A DNA stretch of 64,000 nucleotides. Source: JAMXLO01 sp963726125. GTDB taxonomy: Bacteria; Pseudomonadota; Alphaproteobacteria; Acetobacterales; Acetobacteraceae. This document shows positions 1-9,309 of the stretch, piece after piece. The notes beneath the pieces are model-generated. The model was not told the DNA's origin, searched no databases, and saw only the letters and a list, made by a program, of their open reading frames with translations. Each line of letters begins with the position of its first letter. Within the stretch, counting starts at the first letter, position 1. The stretch spans positions 248,001 through 312,000 of the forward strand of contig CAVSBG010000013.1 in NCBI GenBank assembly GCA_963726125.1. Reading direction: 5' to 3'. Position numbers and translations under genes: made by a program.

Positions 1-51
1 CCGTCTGCTGAACCGGTAATCAAGATTTTCGCCATTGTCCCACTCGTCCCT

Positions 52-915
52 TCAGGCGCGTTTCAGCAAACCGCGCACAACTATTTCCAGCGTTGTCGTG
101 CCAGTGACCACCTCAAGTCGCTCACCACCCTCGAACGAAAGCCAGCCCTGATTGAAGCCATCGAGCATTTGCATGCGCGGCGCTGGGTTCTGCATGCCCT
201 GCTTACGGAACAGCGCCTCCCACTCTTCCCGCGGCACCGCCTGCGCACTTACCGGGTGGCCGAGCAGCCGGCCGAAAATCGCGGCCAGTTCGTTTGGCGA
301 TACCTGCGACGGGCCTTGCAGCTCGACGACGCGGCAGCCCGCCCAGCGCTCGCGCAGGAGCCGCGCCGCTGTAGCGCCGATATCGGCCGTGGCGACCATC
401 GGGATCGCGTGGTCGAGCGGTTGCAGGAAGCTCTGAATCACGCCGTTGCGCGCGGTCGCGACATCCCAGGCTGCGTTCTCCATGAACCAGGCCGCGCGGA
501 CGAACGCAATCGGCAGATCGAGCGTGCCCAGCTCGCGCTCCATCATTGCCAGTTGGTTGAGGAGGTTGGGTTGCGTCACCTGCGCGCCCACGGTCGAAAG
601 GCAGACAGCGCGGGTAGGCCGCGCCTCGGCCAGCGCGTCGCGCACGGCGGAGATCACTGCGCCAGCCTCCACAAAACCAGGTAACGGATCGAAGATCGGT
701 GGGATCAGTACGAACACGCCATCCGCCCCAGCGAAGGCGCGAGCGAGAGCGGGGGCGTCGCTCATGTCGGCAATCGCCAATTCGCAGCCGTGCGCGGTCC
801 ACGGCGCGGCTTTACTGGCATCGCGCGCAACCGCTCGCACAGTCGCCCCTTCGGCCAGCAGAGTGCGGGCGACGGCGCCGCCCACCTGCCCGGTAATCCC
901 CGTGATCGCAAACAT
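52..915 (-). CDS. NmrA-like NAD(P)-binding Rossmann protein
   Basis: This encodes a 287-residue atypical short-chain dehydrogenase of the NmrA/YwnB type. The N-terminus MFAITGITGQVGGAVAR carries the GxxGxxG nucleotide-binding loop, followed by an acidic patch after beta-2/3 and an NmrA-like C-terminal half (LQGPSQVSPNELAAIFGRLLGHP). Family members act as NAD(P)H-dependent quinone reductases or as redox-sensing regulators. The substrate cannot be told from sequence. The start at 915 is chosen because GAAGGAG lies 8 bases upstream. An upstream in-frame ATG at 996 has no such site and precedes the conserved fold. No operon partner is visible, and the next intact gene upstream lies 1.1 kb away on the other strand. 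Confidence 0.85.
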   Translation of the reverse strand: MFAITGITGQVGGAVARTLLAEGATVRAVARDASKAAPWTAHGCELAIADMSDAPALARAFAGADGVFVLIPPIFDPLPGFVEAGAVISAVRDALAEARPTRAVCLSTVGAQVTQPNLLNQLAMMERELGTLDLPIAFVRAAWFMENAAWDVATARNGVIQSFLQPLDHAIPMVATADIGATAARLLRERWAGCRVVELQGPSQVSPNELAAIFGRLLGHPVSAQAVPREEWEALFRKQGMQNPAPRMQMLDGFNQGWLSFEGGERLEVVTGTTTLEIVVRGLLKRA

Positions 916-1221
916 AACCAATCTCCTTCGGAAGGGAGTTGTCCCACACAGCCATTCCTGCATTAAGTGCGATTTGGTCAGATTACTCTTGAACAAACCT
1001 CGGGAAATTACAGAGTGGTCTATGCTCGCCTGCTCTCGGGAGTCGAGGTGCTGGTCGCGGTGATCGAGATCGGCATGAAGTGCTGGGGCTATCGCCGATA
1101 TTAATCCCCGCCGGCTCGTCCAACGACGCTCGCGCCACTGACGGAACGATCAAAACGAGCGAAACGGCGAGCGCGGCAATCCCGTTATTGGCGCCCCGCC
1201 AACATCCGTCGAAGAGCGACG

Positions 1222-1420
1222 TCAATCATGCCAGCCTGCCTTGCGAACGCCTTCGGGCAGATGGCTTTGGTCCTCGGGACTCATGTAGGGCGGCCGATTG
1301 CGAACCATCACCCTGAACACGTCAGGCGCCTCCGTCATGAAGTTGCGTAATTCCACCGCCGCTTCCTCTCGCCGCCCTAGATGCGCCAGCGCGGCCACGA
1401 GGGCGGACCCGGGTTTCGCA
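1222..1420 (-). pseudogene. Relic of adenylate-cyclase/TPR protein C-terminus
   Basis: Read on the minus strand to the stop at 1222-1224, this frame gives a fragment with ALVAALAHLGRREEAAVEL followed by RNRPPYMSPEDQSHLPEGV and RKAGWHD. This resembles the C-terminal TPR tail of class III adenylate-cyclase/TPR proteins, which typically read AALAHLGR-EEAR...PF-xP-xxxxxxxxGLRKAG. No start, catalytic cyclase domain or upstream continuation is present in frame, so it is a decayed fragment. The family assignment is from pattern memory and is tentative. Confidence 0.35.
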
Positions 1421-1754
1421 GGAGGACAACGACGCAGACGAAGAGCGAGAAGCGCCTAGCTAGATGCAGCGGTGGAGCATCAAATATGGAGACCGCCCCG
1501 ATGTTTGGATTGAGATCCCCGGATATCCCCGGGGCCAAACTTAATGCGATCCAATATCCTACGGGACATGCAGTTTTGTGCTGGTCGATCTTCAACAGCG
1601 AAGCCAATGGTGTTTACTGCTTCGTTCCATTCACTGCGGCCATCAACGAAAGGTCCGGACTGACGAATGTGTTCGTTTGACTAACCGATTGTCAAACGGC
1701 GGATCGGAGTTGGATGTGGCAACCTTCGTCACGGCACGGGGTATGCTCCGGCTG

Positions 1755-1778
1755 ATGGCCGGCTCGGAGGCCGGCCAT
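1755..1778. repeat. Palindromic intergenic repeat (GGCCGG type)
   Basis: The inverted repeat ATGGCCGG - 8 bases - CCGGCCAT is followed by GACGG. Related elements with the same core and an (A)TGACGG tail occur at 6013-6032, 12229-12255, 24391-24413, 24471-24483, 57902-57924 and 57984-58004, so this is a dispersed family. Confidence 0.6.
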
Positions 1779-2015
1779 GACGGAAAAGGAACGGTCGTTG
1801 CCGGAGAAGGAACGGTGGTTCGCGGATACGGTCGTTGGCGGATGGAGAAGAACCACGCGAGCAGTCCGCCAAGCTGGCATAAGCACGTCATCCGCCGACA
1901 CGACAGCCGTTCTGTGCAAGAAGCGCAGGATATTACTTTAATCGGTTTTGCTATTGGGCCACGCCTCTCCTCGCCTAGCCCGGCGTTTCATGCAGGAATG
2001 GAAGAGGAAAAACCG

Positions 2016-3971
2016 ATGGCCGATCTGACGCACGTGCTTCATGCCAAGGCAATCGAATTGGGGCGGCTCGCGATCCGCGCCACCACGGCGGCGGGCAGCG
2101 GCCATCCGACGACCGCGCTGTCGCTCGCGCATCTCGTCACGGTGCTGATGTACCGCGTGATGCGCTGGACGCCTGCTGAACCGGACAATCCTGGGTCAGA
2201 CCGGCTGGTCCTGAGCGAAGGGCACGCGGTGCCAATCCTTTATGCCGCGTGCACGGATCTCGGCGTCGCCTTCGAAGTCGACGGCAAGCGCCGGGCGATG
2301 ACGGAGCGCGACCTGATGACGCTGCGCGAGATCGGGTCGCCGATCGACGGGCATCCCAATCCGGTGCTCGGCTTTCCGTTCTTCGACGCCGCGACCGGGT
2401 CGCTGGGCCAGGGCTTGTCGGTGGCGGCGGGGCTCGCGTGCGCGGCGCGGGTCGACGGCGTACCGAAGCGCATCTTCTGCATCATGGGCGACGGTGAGTC
2501 GCGTGAAGGACAGATCTGGGAAGCGCTGGACTTCTGCGCCGATCATCGCCTTGGCGGGGTGGTTGCCATCTTCAACTGCAATACGCTGGGCCAGAGCGAC
2601 TATGTCTCGTCCGCGCAGGACTGGGAGAATCTCGCGGCGAAAGCGAAAGCGTTTGGCGCGCGGACCGAAATCATCGACGGCCACGATCCGGAGGCGATCG
2701 AACGGGTGCTCCGCATCACAGAAGATTCGCGGCCGCTCGCGGTGATTGCGCGCACAGTCAAGGGATGGGGCGTGCCGAGCCTCGGCGGACCCGGCCATCA
2801 CGGCACGCCGGTGAAAGCCGAGGCGATGGCGGGTGTGCTCGCCGAGCTCGAGGAGACGGCGCGGCACCTCGGCGTCACCGATATCGGGGCGCAGGACTTT
2901 GCCGCGCTCAAGATCGCGCCGCCCGCTGCGGCGCCGGCGGCGCGCCCCGCCTCACGCACGCCCATGGGCTTCGGCGCGGCGCTCGCCAAGAACCCGGCGT
3001 TAGCGTCGGCGAAGAAGCTTTCGCCGCGCCGCGCTTATGGCATGGCGCTCGCGGCGCTCGGCGACGCCAACGAGGCGGTGGTGGCGCTCGACGCCGACGT
3101 GAAGAATTCGACCTACGCCGAGACCTTCGCCAAGGCGCATCCTGACCGCTATTTCGAGGCGCGCATCGCCGAGCAGAACATGGTGTCGGCGGCGGCCGGA
3201 CTGGCAGCCGCAGGCAAGATCGCGTTTGTGAGCACGTTTGGCCGCTTTCTGGAACGCGCATTCGACCAGATCGAGATGGCGATCATTGGCGGGGCGCGCA
3301 TCAAGCTCGTCGGCACGCATGTCGGCGTGACGCTGGCGGCTGATGGGCCGAGCCAGATGGCGTTGGCGGATGTCGGCTTCGTGCGCGCGCTCGCGCACGC
3401 CGTGGACGCCAAGGGCCGATCGTTGGCGGTGGTGACGCCGTCGGACGCCGTCAGCGCCTACAAGCTCGTGCTGGCCATGGCTGAGTATGATGGCCCGGCC
3501 TATCTGCGCGCGGTCCGCGGCGATCTGCCGATACTCTATCGCGACGATGAGGCGTTTCCGCTGCGCGGCTCGAAGGTGGTGCGCCGGGCGGAAACTCCTG
3601 CGGTCGTGTTGGTGGCGTCGGGCTATCTCGTGCATTCCTGCCTTGAGGCCGCCGTGGTGCTCGAGCAGCGCGGCGTCGCGGCGGCGGTGGTTGACGCCTA
3701 TTCCCTGCCGCTCGATGCCGAGCCGATCCTGGAAATGGCCCGAAGCGCGCGCGCGGCAGTGCTCGCGGTCGAGGACAATTACGTGGGCGGGCTCGGCAGC
3801 GAGTTGGCCGAGGCGTCGGCCGCGCTTGCGGCGCCGGTTACGGTGGAGGGAATTGGGGTGCGGCGCCTGCCGAAGAGCGGCCGCACCCCCGACGACGTGC
3901 TCGGCTATGTCGGCCTGTCGGTGCCGGACATCGCCGCGGCGGCGGAACGGCTGGTGCAGAGAGTGCGCTAG
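2016..3971 (+). CDS. tkt: Transketolase
   Basis: This is a 651-residue thiamine-diphosphate enzyme that transfers two-carbon ketol units between sugar phosphates in the pentose phosphate pathway or Calvin cycle. The N-terminal half has GSGHPTTALS and the ThDP/Mg motif GDGESREGQIWEA...NCN (about residues 157-190). The pyrimidine domain has the catalytic glutamate in EARIAEQNMVSAAAG (about residue 386), and a C-terminal transketolase domain follows. Length is typical for the family (about 650-670). ATG 2016 is preferred because AGAGGAAAA precedes it. ATG 1998 is in frame but has a poorly spaced site. The gene is transcribed alone; the next gene starts 136 bp downstream. No other pentose-phosphate or Calvin-cycle gene is nearby. 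Confidence 0.92.
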   Translation: MADLTHVLHAKAIELGRLAIRATTAAGSGHPTTALSLAHLVTVLMYRVMRWTPAEPDNPGSDRLVLSEGHAVPILYAACTDLGVAFEVDGKRRAMTERDLMTLREIGSPIDGHPNPVLGFPFFDAATGSLGQGLSVAAGLACAARVDGVPKRIFCIMGDGESREGQIWEALDFCADHRLGGVVAIFNCNTLGQSDYVSSAQDWENLAAKAKAFGARTEIIDGHDPEAIERVLRITEDSRPLAVIARTVKGWGVPSLGGPGHHGTPVKAEAMAGVLAELEETARHLGVTDIGAQDFAALKIAPPAAAPAARPASRTPMGFGAALAKNPALASAKKLSPRRAYGMALAALGDANEAVVALDADVKNSTYAETFAKAHPDRYFEARIAEQNMVSAAAGLAAAGKIAFVSTFGRFLERAFDQIEMAIIGGARIKLVGTHVGVTLAADGPSQMALADVGFVRALAHAVDAKGRSLAVVTPSDAVSAYKLVLAMAEYDGPAYLRAVRGDLPILYRDDEAFPLRGSKVVRRAETPAVVLVASGYLVHSCLEAAVVLEQRGVAAAVVDAYSLPLDAEPILEMARSARAAVLAVEDNYVGGLGSELAEASAALAAPVTVEGIGVRRLPKSGRTPDDVLGYVGLSVPDIAAAAERLVQRVR

Positions 3972-4107
3972 GGGAGGATCGCAGTCCGATAGCCGATAGC
4001 GTCGCCGGCCCAGCGCTGCGACCTGGGACTGCCGATCGGACGCTTGACCTGGGCATCCCCGGTGCCGCTGCCGAGACGATACTGGATGCACTGCCGGAGG
4101 TTCCCTG

Positions 4108-5871
4108 ATGGGCGTGGTCGTTTCGGTGAATGTCGGGCTTCCTCAGAATATCGCGTGGCAGGGCAGAACTGTTCGGACGGGGGTGTGGAAGACGCCGGTG
4201 ACGGGGCGGATTTTCGCGCGGCGGCTTAATCTTGATGGGGACGGCCAAGGGGACCTCCGTGGCCATGGCGGCGAGCAACGTGCGATCATGGTCTACCAGC
4301 TCGATTCATACCGGCATTGGGCAAGCTACCTTGGGCGGTCGGATCTCGTGGCCGGGAATTTCGGCGAGAACCTGACAGTGGAGGGCCTCGCCGATAGCGA
4401 GGTCTGCATCGGCGATCGGTTCCGTATCGGCGGCGCCATCGTCGAGGTCAGTCAGCCACGCGACACCTGCTACCGGGTCGGCATCAGGCTGAATCACCCG
4501 CCGATTGCCGCGCTGCTGGTTTCTCACCACCGGCCCGGCTTTTATTTCCGCGTCATACAGGAAGGCGACATCGGCGCCGGCGACCGCGTCGAAAAGATCT
4601 CTGACGGCCCGGAGCGCATGACGGTCGCCGAGATCGATGCGCTGCTCTATTCGGCGGAGCACAAGCTCGAAGCCTTGCGCCGCGCGGTCCGAATTCCGGC
4701 TCTCAGTTTGGACTGGCAAGGCTCGATGCAGGCGCTGCTCGCGGCTGCCGAAGCGGGCGGCACAACGGGCAACGCCGGTCTGGGACTTGGCGCGTCGGCG
4801 CCGCTTGCGTGGCGTGGTTTCCGTTCCGTTGTGGTCGCTGCTTCGCGCGAGGAAAGCGCGGACGTCCGATCGTTCGAGTTCGCTGCCGAGGATGGTTCGC
4901 CGCTGCCACCGGCACTACCCGGCCAATACATCATGGTCCGTATGAAGCCGAACCCGGATGCTGCCGCCGTCACGCGAAGCTATTCGCTGTGCGGTCCGCC
5001 CGGGACCCCAAATTATCGAATTGGCGTCAAGAACGAGCGTGGCCTCGCAAGCAGTTTTCTCCACCAAAGCGTGCGGGCAGGCAGTCGCATGGAGATCAGC
5101 GCGCCGCGTGGCTCGTTCACGCTCGCTGCCGGTGTGACTCCCGTTGTTCTTATCAGCGCCGGCGTTGGCATCACGCCGATGCTGGCGATGTTGCATGGCG
5201 CGGCTGCTGCAAACGCCGGGGCGTCTCGGGTGGTTTGGTGGCTGCATTCAGCGCGCGATCGGGCGCACCAGTCGTTCGCCGGAGAGGTGGACGATCTGCT
5301 CGCTGCGCTCCATGCGTCGCATCGCTGCGTGATCTACAGTCGGCCTGCGCCGGGAGACCTGCTCGGCCAGGACTTCGATCGACCAGGCCATCTTTCACTC
5401 GAGTTGCTGGAGGAGTTTGGGATTCCCCAAGACGCTGATTTCTACCTGTGCGGCCCGCCACGCTTCCTCGAGGATTTCCAGCAAGGCCTGGCGGCATGGG
5501 GCATTCCCTGGCCCAGGGTCCACGCCGAAGTGTTCGGACCGGCGGCCGCTCTTACGCCAGGCATTTCCAGCGTCGCCGCAGCCTTGCCTCATCGTCCTGA
5601 CGGTCCTGCGGGTGGCGGGCCCATGGTGACCTTCTTGCGAAGCGGTCTCGCCGTGCCATGGGACTCCCGCTTCGGCAGCCTGCTCGAATTGGCGGAAGCG
5701 TGCGCCGTTCCGGTTCGTTGGGCGTGCAGAACTGGCGTATGCCACAACTGCGAGAGTGGCTTGGTCGAAGGTGAACTTGGCTACGCGCCAGAACCATTGG
5801 ACCCGCCCGCCGAAGGCAATGCGCTCATCTGCTGCTCAACGCCAAGGTCTGCTGTCGAGCTCGATCTATAG
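4108..5871 (+). CDS. MOSC domain / ferredoxin-NAD(P)H reductase / [2Fe-2S] fusion protein
   Basis: This 587-residue three-part fusion has residues 1-165 as a YiiM-type MOSC domain, with HGGEQRAIMVYQ, GNFGENL and the conserved cysteine in QPRDTCYRVG. Residues about 225-480 are a ferredoxin reductase-like unit with the FAD motif RSYSLCG (about 290) and the NAD motif GVGITPMLAML (about 352). The C-terminus is a plant-type ferredoxin with CRTGVCHNCE (cysteines near 539, 544, 547) and a last cysteine near 575. Such fusions can move electrons from NAD(P)H through FAD and 2Fe-2S to a MOSC molybdenum cofactor site, in the manner of N-hydroxylated-compound reductases. The substrate is unknown. GGAGG lies 7 bases before the ATG. 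No molybdenum-cofactor gene is adjacent. Confidence 0.85.
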   Translation: MGVVVSVNVGLPQNIAWQGRTVRTGVWKTPVTGRIFARRLNLDGDGQGDLRGHGGEQRAIMVYQLDSYRHWASYLGRSDLVAGNFGENLTVEGLADSEVCIGDRFRIGGAIVEVSQPRDTCYRVGIRLNHPPIAALLVSHHRPGFYFRVIQEGDIGAGDRVEKISDGPERMTVAEIDALLYSAEHKLEALRRAVRIPALSLDWQGSMQALLAAAEAGGTTGNAGLGLGASAPLAWRGFRSVVVAASREESADVRSFEFAAEDGSPLPPALPGQYIMVRMKPNPDAAAVTRSYSLCGPPGTPNYRIGVKNERGLASSFLHQSVRAGSRMEISAPRGSFTLAAGVTPVVLISAGVGITPMLAMLHGAAAANAGASRVVWWLHSARDRAHQSFAGEVDDLLAALHASHRCVIYSRPAPGDLLGQDFDRPGHLSLELLEEFGIPQDADFYLCGPPRFLEDFQQGLAAWGIPWPRVHAEVFGPAAALTPGISSVAAALPHRPDGPAGGGPMVTFLRSGLAVPWDSRFGSLLELAEACAVPVRWACRTGVCHNCESGLVEGELGYAPEPLDPPAEGNALICCSTPRSAVELDL

Positions 5872-6012
5872 TGGTGATGCGGCGCGGGCCTTGGGGCATT
5901 TCGCCAGTTATACCGGCTGCCTTTATGAAGGAGTTTGCCGGCGGTGGTGCGGCGTGACGGCGGGCGAAGGCCTCATCCAATTCTCTTGTTGGTGCTATCA
6001 GCACAGAGGTGG

Positions 6013-6032
6013 ATGCCGACCTCCGTCGGCAT
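6013..6032. repeat. Palindrome upstream of flavoprotein gene
   Basis: ATGCCGAC - 4 bases - GTCGGCAT is followed by GACGG. It lies in the 206-bp spacer between the MOSC fusion and the flavoprotein gene. The trailing ATGACGG matches the ends of the GGCCGG-type repeats elsewhere in the window, so it may be a variant of that family. A transcriptional role is not excluded. Confidence 0.45.
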
Positions 6033-6077
6033 GACGGTACCGGAACTTCCGGCGCGCTCGCCGAGCAGGAGTAGAGA

Positions 6078-7463
6078 ATGACAGCCTACGACGCGATTAT
6101 CATCGGAACCGGGCAGGCTGGGTCACCACTCGCACGACGGATGGCGGGTGAGGGAATGAAAGTTGCCATCGTAGAACGCGGTCGCTTCGGCGGTACTTGC
6201 ATCAACACGGGCTGCACACCGACAAAAACAATGGTCGCCAGTGCGTATGCCGTGCACGTGGCCCGCCGCGGTGCTGAATATGGCTTCAGCGCGGGCGACG
6301 TCAAAGTCGATATGAAGCGTGTCAAGGCACGCAAGGATCATGTTGTCGGGCTTTCCAATGGCGGGGTCGAGCGGTCGCTCAGGAGTTTGGAGAACTGCCG
6401 GGTCTATCAAACCCATGCTCGGTTCGTGTCGCCGCGCGAGGTGCAGGCCGGCAGCGAGGTCCTGACGTCCGAGCGAATTTTCATCAATGTCGGTGCTCGT
6501 GCGGCGGTGCCGGACATCCCCGGTCTTGATCAGGTCGATTACCTTACCAACAGCTCGATGATGGACATCGACTTCCTGCCGCGCCACCTGCTGGTGCTGG
6601 GCGGCAGCTACATTGGTCTGGAATTCGGCCAGATGTATCGCCGGTTTGGCAGCAAGGTCAGCATCGTCGAGCACGGGCCGCGCCTGGTTTCGCGCGAGGA
6701 CGAAGACGTATCGGCAGTGATCACCGATATACTGACGCGGGAAGGCATCACGGTTCTCCCCGGTGCGAACTGCGTGCGTTTCCACAAACAAGGTGACGAT
6801 ATTGTCATGACAGTCGATTGTGGAGGTACTTCGGAGCTGCGCGGATCGCACTTGCTTATTGCAACGGGGCGCCGTCCCAACACTGATGATCTCGATCTCG
6901 ACCGCGCTGGGGTCAAGCGAGACGAACGTGGCTATATCGTCGTGGACGATGAACTGCGTAGCTCGGTCCCTGGCATCTGGGCACTGGGCGACTGCAATGG
7001 CAGAGGCGGGTTCACTCACACATCGTGGAATGATTACGAAATCGTCGCCGCCAATCTGTTCGATGGCGACAGCAGGCGGGTGAGTGACCGCATTCCCGCC
7101 TATGCGCTCTACATTGATCCACCCTTGGGGCGTGTCGGCATGTCCGAGGCGGACGTTCGCAAGAGCGGCCGTCCTGCACTGATCGGCAAACTCGCGATGG
7201 AGGATGTTTCCCGCGCCTTCGAGAAAGGTGAGACCGAGGGCTTCATGAAGATACTGGTCGATGCCGAGACCAAGGAAATCCTAGGCGCATCGTTCCTGGG
7301 CACCAGCGGCGATGAAGCGATCCACTGCGTGCTCGACACCATGTATGCGAAGGCGCCTTACACGCTGCTCAAGCGTGCGATGCATATTCACCCGACGGTC
7401 GCGGAATTCATACCGACGATGCTGGACGACCTTGTTCCGCTGCCGGGTTTGGTGGCGGGATAG
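6078..7463 (+). CDS. Pyridine nucleotide-disulfide oxidoreductase (mercuric reductase/Lpd-like)
   Basis: This is a 461-residue class I flavoprotein disulfide reductase. It has the N-terminal FAD loop IIIGTGQAGSPLA and the redox-active pair in GGTCINTGCTPTKT (Cys41 and Cys46). A second Rossmann segment for NAD(P) reads LVLGGSYIGLEFG, the second FAD contact is GIWALGDCNGRGGFTH, and the C-terminal dimer-interface His-x4-Glu lies in HIHPTVAEFIP. No N-terminal HMA domain and no C-terminal vicinal cysteines are present, so a true mercuric reductase is unlikely. The electron acceptor is unknown. AGGAG lies 7 bases before the ATG. The SnoaL-like gene follows 93 bp downstream on the same strand and may be co-transcribed. 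Confidence 0.85.
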   Translation: MTAYDAIIIGTGQAGSPLARRMAGEGMKVAIVERGRFGGTCINTGCTPTKTMVASAYAVHVARRGAEYGFSAGDVKVDMKRVKARKDHVVGLSNGGVERSLRSLENCRVYQTHARFVSPREVQAGSEVLTSERIFINVGARAAVPDIPGLDQVDYLTNSSMMDIDFLPRHLLVLGGSYIGLEFGQMYRRFGSKVSIVEHGPRLVSREDEDVSAVITDILTREGITVLPGANCVRFHKQGDDIVMTVDCGGTSELRGSHLLIATGRRPNTDDLDLDRAGVKRDERGYIVVDDELRSSVPGIWALGDCNGRGGFTHTSWNDYEIVAANLFDGDSRRVSDRIPAYALYIDPPLGRVGMSEADVRKSGRPALIGKLAMEDVSRAFEKGETEGFMKILVDAETKEILGASFLGTSGDEAIHCVLDTMYAKAPYTLLKRAMHIHPTVAEFIPTMLDDLVPLPGLVAG

Positions 7464-7556
7464 ATGGCGCGTTGGTGGGCTCGCTCATCCGCGTTGGGCC
7501 AGCGTGCGGCGGCACGCAGCGGTAGGGCGTCAATGAAGAGGAACGGGAGCGGTAGC

Positions 7557-7937
7557 ATGGATGAGAATGAGATTCGCGAGGCGCTCGATCGCCACTGGGC
7601 CGCATCCGACGCGAATGAGTTCGATGTTGAGCACGACATATACCGAGAGGATGCAGTGCTGGAGTACCCGCAATCTGGCGAGCGCATCAGGGGACGGCAT
7701 AACATCCAGGAGTCTCGGACTGTACAGCCGAACTCGAAGCGCTTCACGGTGCGGCGCATCATCGGCAGTGGCGACCTGTGGGTCACGGAATTCATCCTCA
7801 CGTATGATGGTCAACCGTCATATACGGTGAGTGTCATGGAGTTCCGGGATGGCAAGGTGGCCCGCGAGACCCAATACTTCGGCGACCCGTTCGAGCCCGG
7901 ACCTTCGCGCGCCCACCTGGTCGAGCGGATGGGCTGA
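7557..7937 (+). CDS. SnoaL/NTF2-like domain protein
   Basis: This 126-residue single-domain protein has a SnoaL/NTF2-like fold. It starts with an N-terminal helix (ENEIREALDRHWAASDANEF), then EDAVLEYPQSGERIRGRHNI, and ends in MEFRDGKVARETQYFGDPFEP, all typical of uncharacterised polyketide-cyclase-like proteins. Start 7557 is chosen over upstream in-frame codons because GGGAG precedes it and the conserved fold begins there. It follows the disulfide-type flavoprotein by 93 bp. No catalytic role can be assigned. Confidence 0.8.
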   Translation: MDENEIREALDRHWAASDANEFDVEHDIYREDAVLEYPQSGERIRGRHNIQESRTVQPNSKRFTVRRIIGSGDLWVTEFILTYDGQPSYTVSVMEFRDGKVARETQYFGDPFEPGPSRAHLVERMG

Positions 7938-8003
7938 CATCGATACGACAATAGCGCCCGCGTCGCTGCCGGCATGATCGCACCAATCAGCGACGCTCCA
8001 GGA

Positions 8004-9161
8004 CTATTTTTCCGCCACCAGCAATCGCCGCGGCGCGTGGGTGATGGGCTCGCACCCACTCTCGGTGATGATCGCCGTCTCGCCGAGCGACATGCTCAAG
8101 CCGGTATCGCTGTTCAGCAGGATCATGTGCAGAAAGAACACCATGTTCGGCGCCAGGACCTGCGGCTCGCCGGCAAACACCATCGGCCAGTCCATCCAGG
8201 TCGGCGGATACGTGGCCCCCATCGTGTAACCGCACGCATTGAGGAAGTGGCCGGCATATCCGGCCTTGGTCATAACTTGAGCATGCGCCTCGAACACCTG
8301 CCCGACCGTATTGCCGGGACGCAATGCGGCCTGGCAGGCGTCGAGTGCTTCAGCGCAGGCCTCGAACATTGCGCGGTGCCGCGGGTCAGGTTCTCCGGTC
8401 AGAATCACGTACATCAGCGCGGCGTGGTAGTGACGATATGCGGCGGCGAACTCGAACTGCACCTGATCGCGCGGTGCGACAGTGCCCAGACCGGTGTGGT
8501 AGCGAACAAGGAGTGCCTCCTCCCCTGCCCCCATTGGCCAGGTACTGGCGCTCGGGTCGCCATCGCCACGCATGATCGTGTTCATCATCTCGCCGTAGAT
8601 GGCACCGACCGGGGTGCCGGGTTTCGTCATGCGCTGTGACACGGCGGAGGCCTCGTCGGCGAGGCGTCCTGCCTGACGCAGATACACCAACTCGGCGGGG
8701 CTTTTGACGAGGCGCAGCAGACGCACGAGATCTGACGCGTCGCTGAGTTCGCAGAAGCCGGTGAACGCGGCGTCCACCATCTTGCCACGCTGCGCGGTGA
8801 GGCCATAGGCGTGGTACTCAACGCCGATGCGTTTTCCTCGGCCACCGAGATCGGTCACCATGTCGCGCAATTCTACGGCTGGGTTTGCGCCCTCGCGGTC
8901 AGTCCAGATGCGGATGTCCTGGAGCACCGATGTCAGGCGTGCCTGCCGCTGGTCGGCCGACCGCGTCAGCAGAGCGATGGCACCGTCCGCTGCCAGGTAC
9001 ATGCCCTGGAACATGGTGTAGCCGCTGCTGTCATAGCCGGTCAGGTAATACATGCTCTCCTGGCGAAAGATCAGGAGACCATCGAGGCGCGCCTTCGCCA
9101 TCTCCTCACAGGCACGAAGCTGGCGGACAGCAAATTCGTCGCGACTGAAATGGAGTGCCAT
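8004..9161 (-). CDS. M24-family peptidase homologue, ectoine hydrolase (DoeA/EutD)-like
   Basis: This is a 385-residue creatinase/prolidase-fold protein with an N-terminal creatinase domain (LLIFRQESMYYLTGYDSSGY) and a C-terminal pita-bread domain. The segment VQFEFAAAYRHYHAALMYVIL resembles the ectoine-hydrolase pattern FELAGCYRRYHAPLCR. It lacks the paired aspartates of metal-dependent M24 aminopeptidases, as creatinase and DoeA do. DoeA/EutD opens the ectoine ring to N-acetyl-diaminobutyrate. An ectoine-synthase-like gene 1.5 kb away supports a link to ectoine-like cyclic amidines, but this is inference. Another amidohydrolase activity is possible. It is divergent from the adjacent monooxygenase gene. 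Confidence 0.7.
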   Translation of the reverse strand: MALHFSRDEFAVRQLRACEEMAKARLDGLLIFRQESMYYLTGYDSSGYTMFQGMYLAADGAIALLTRSADQRQARLTSVLQDIRIWTDREGANPAVELRDMVTDLGGRGKRIGVEYHAYGLTAQRGKMVDAAFTGFCELSDASDLVRLLRLVKSPAELVYLRQAGRLADEASAVSQRMTKPGTPVGAIYGEMMNTIMRGDGDPSASTWPMGAGEEALLVRYHTGLGTVAPRDQVQFEFAAAYRHYHAALMYVILTGEPDPRHRAMFEACAEALDACQAALRPGNTVGQVFEAHAQVMTKAGYAGHFLNACGYTMGATYPPTWMDWPMVFAGEPQVLAPNMVFFLHMILLNSDTGLSMSLGETAIITESGCEPITHAPRRLLVAEK

Positions 9162-9309
9162 TCTTCGTCCCCCGTGACCGATTCCTATGCGCCTGATCTA
9201 TCACGTCGGATGTCATTGCACACGGAGCCGACAACCCCGCTGCCATTGACGACGGGGCCGCGTTGCCGGTGGATGTCGGTATGCGTGCAGCCGTGGAGAT
9301 GCAACTTCC

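Larger units (their letters stand above)
916..2015. other. 1.1 kb gene-poor region between nmrA-like gene and transketolase
   Basis: No convincing intact gene is visible here. The stretch holds the presumed promoter of the nmrA-like gene, a relic of a cyclase/TPR gene at about 1222-1420 on the minus strand, and a palindromic repeat at 1755-1778 (ATGGCCGG arms). Next to the repeat are short imperfect direct repeats of GGAACGGT and ACGGTCGTTG at about 1788-1840. The transketolase frame is open well upstream into this region, but that part has no conserved residues. Confidence 0.6.

Noticed and set aside
1485..1680. Possible 64-codon plus-strand gene starting METAPMFGLRSPD
   Set aside because: It has a weak ribosome-binding site and a plausible but unmatched sequence; not enough to call a gene in this degraded region.
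3972..4107. Possible coding tail before the MOSC fusion (ending AAAETILDALPEVP, stop overlapping the ATG)
   Set aside because: The frame looks protein-like and is coupled to the next start, but no start codon or family could be identified, so it was left uncalled.
6078..7463. Assignment of the flavoprotein as mercuric reductase
   Set aside because: It lacks the C-terminal vicinal cysteines and has no mer neighbours; only the general disulfide-reductase family is supported.
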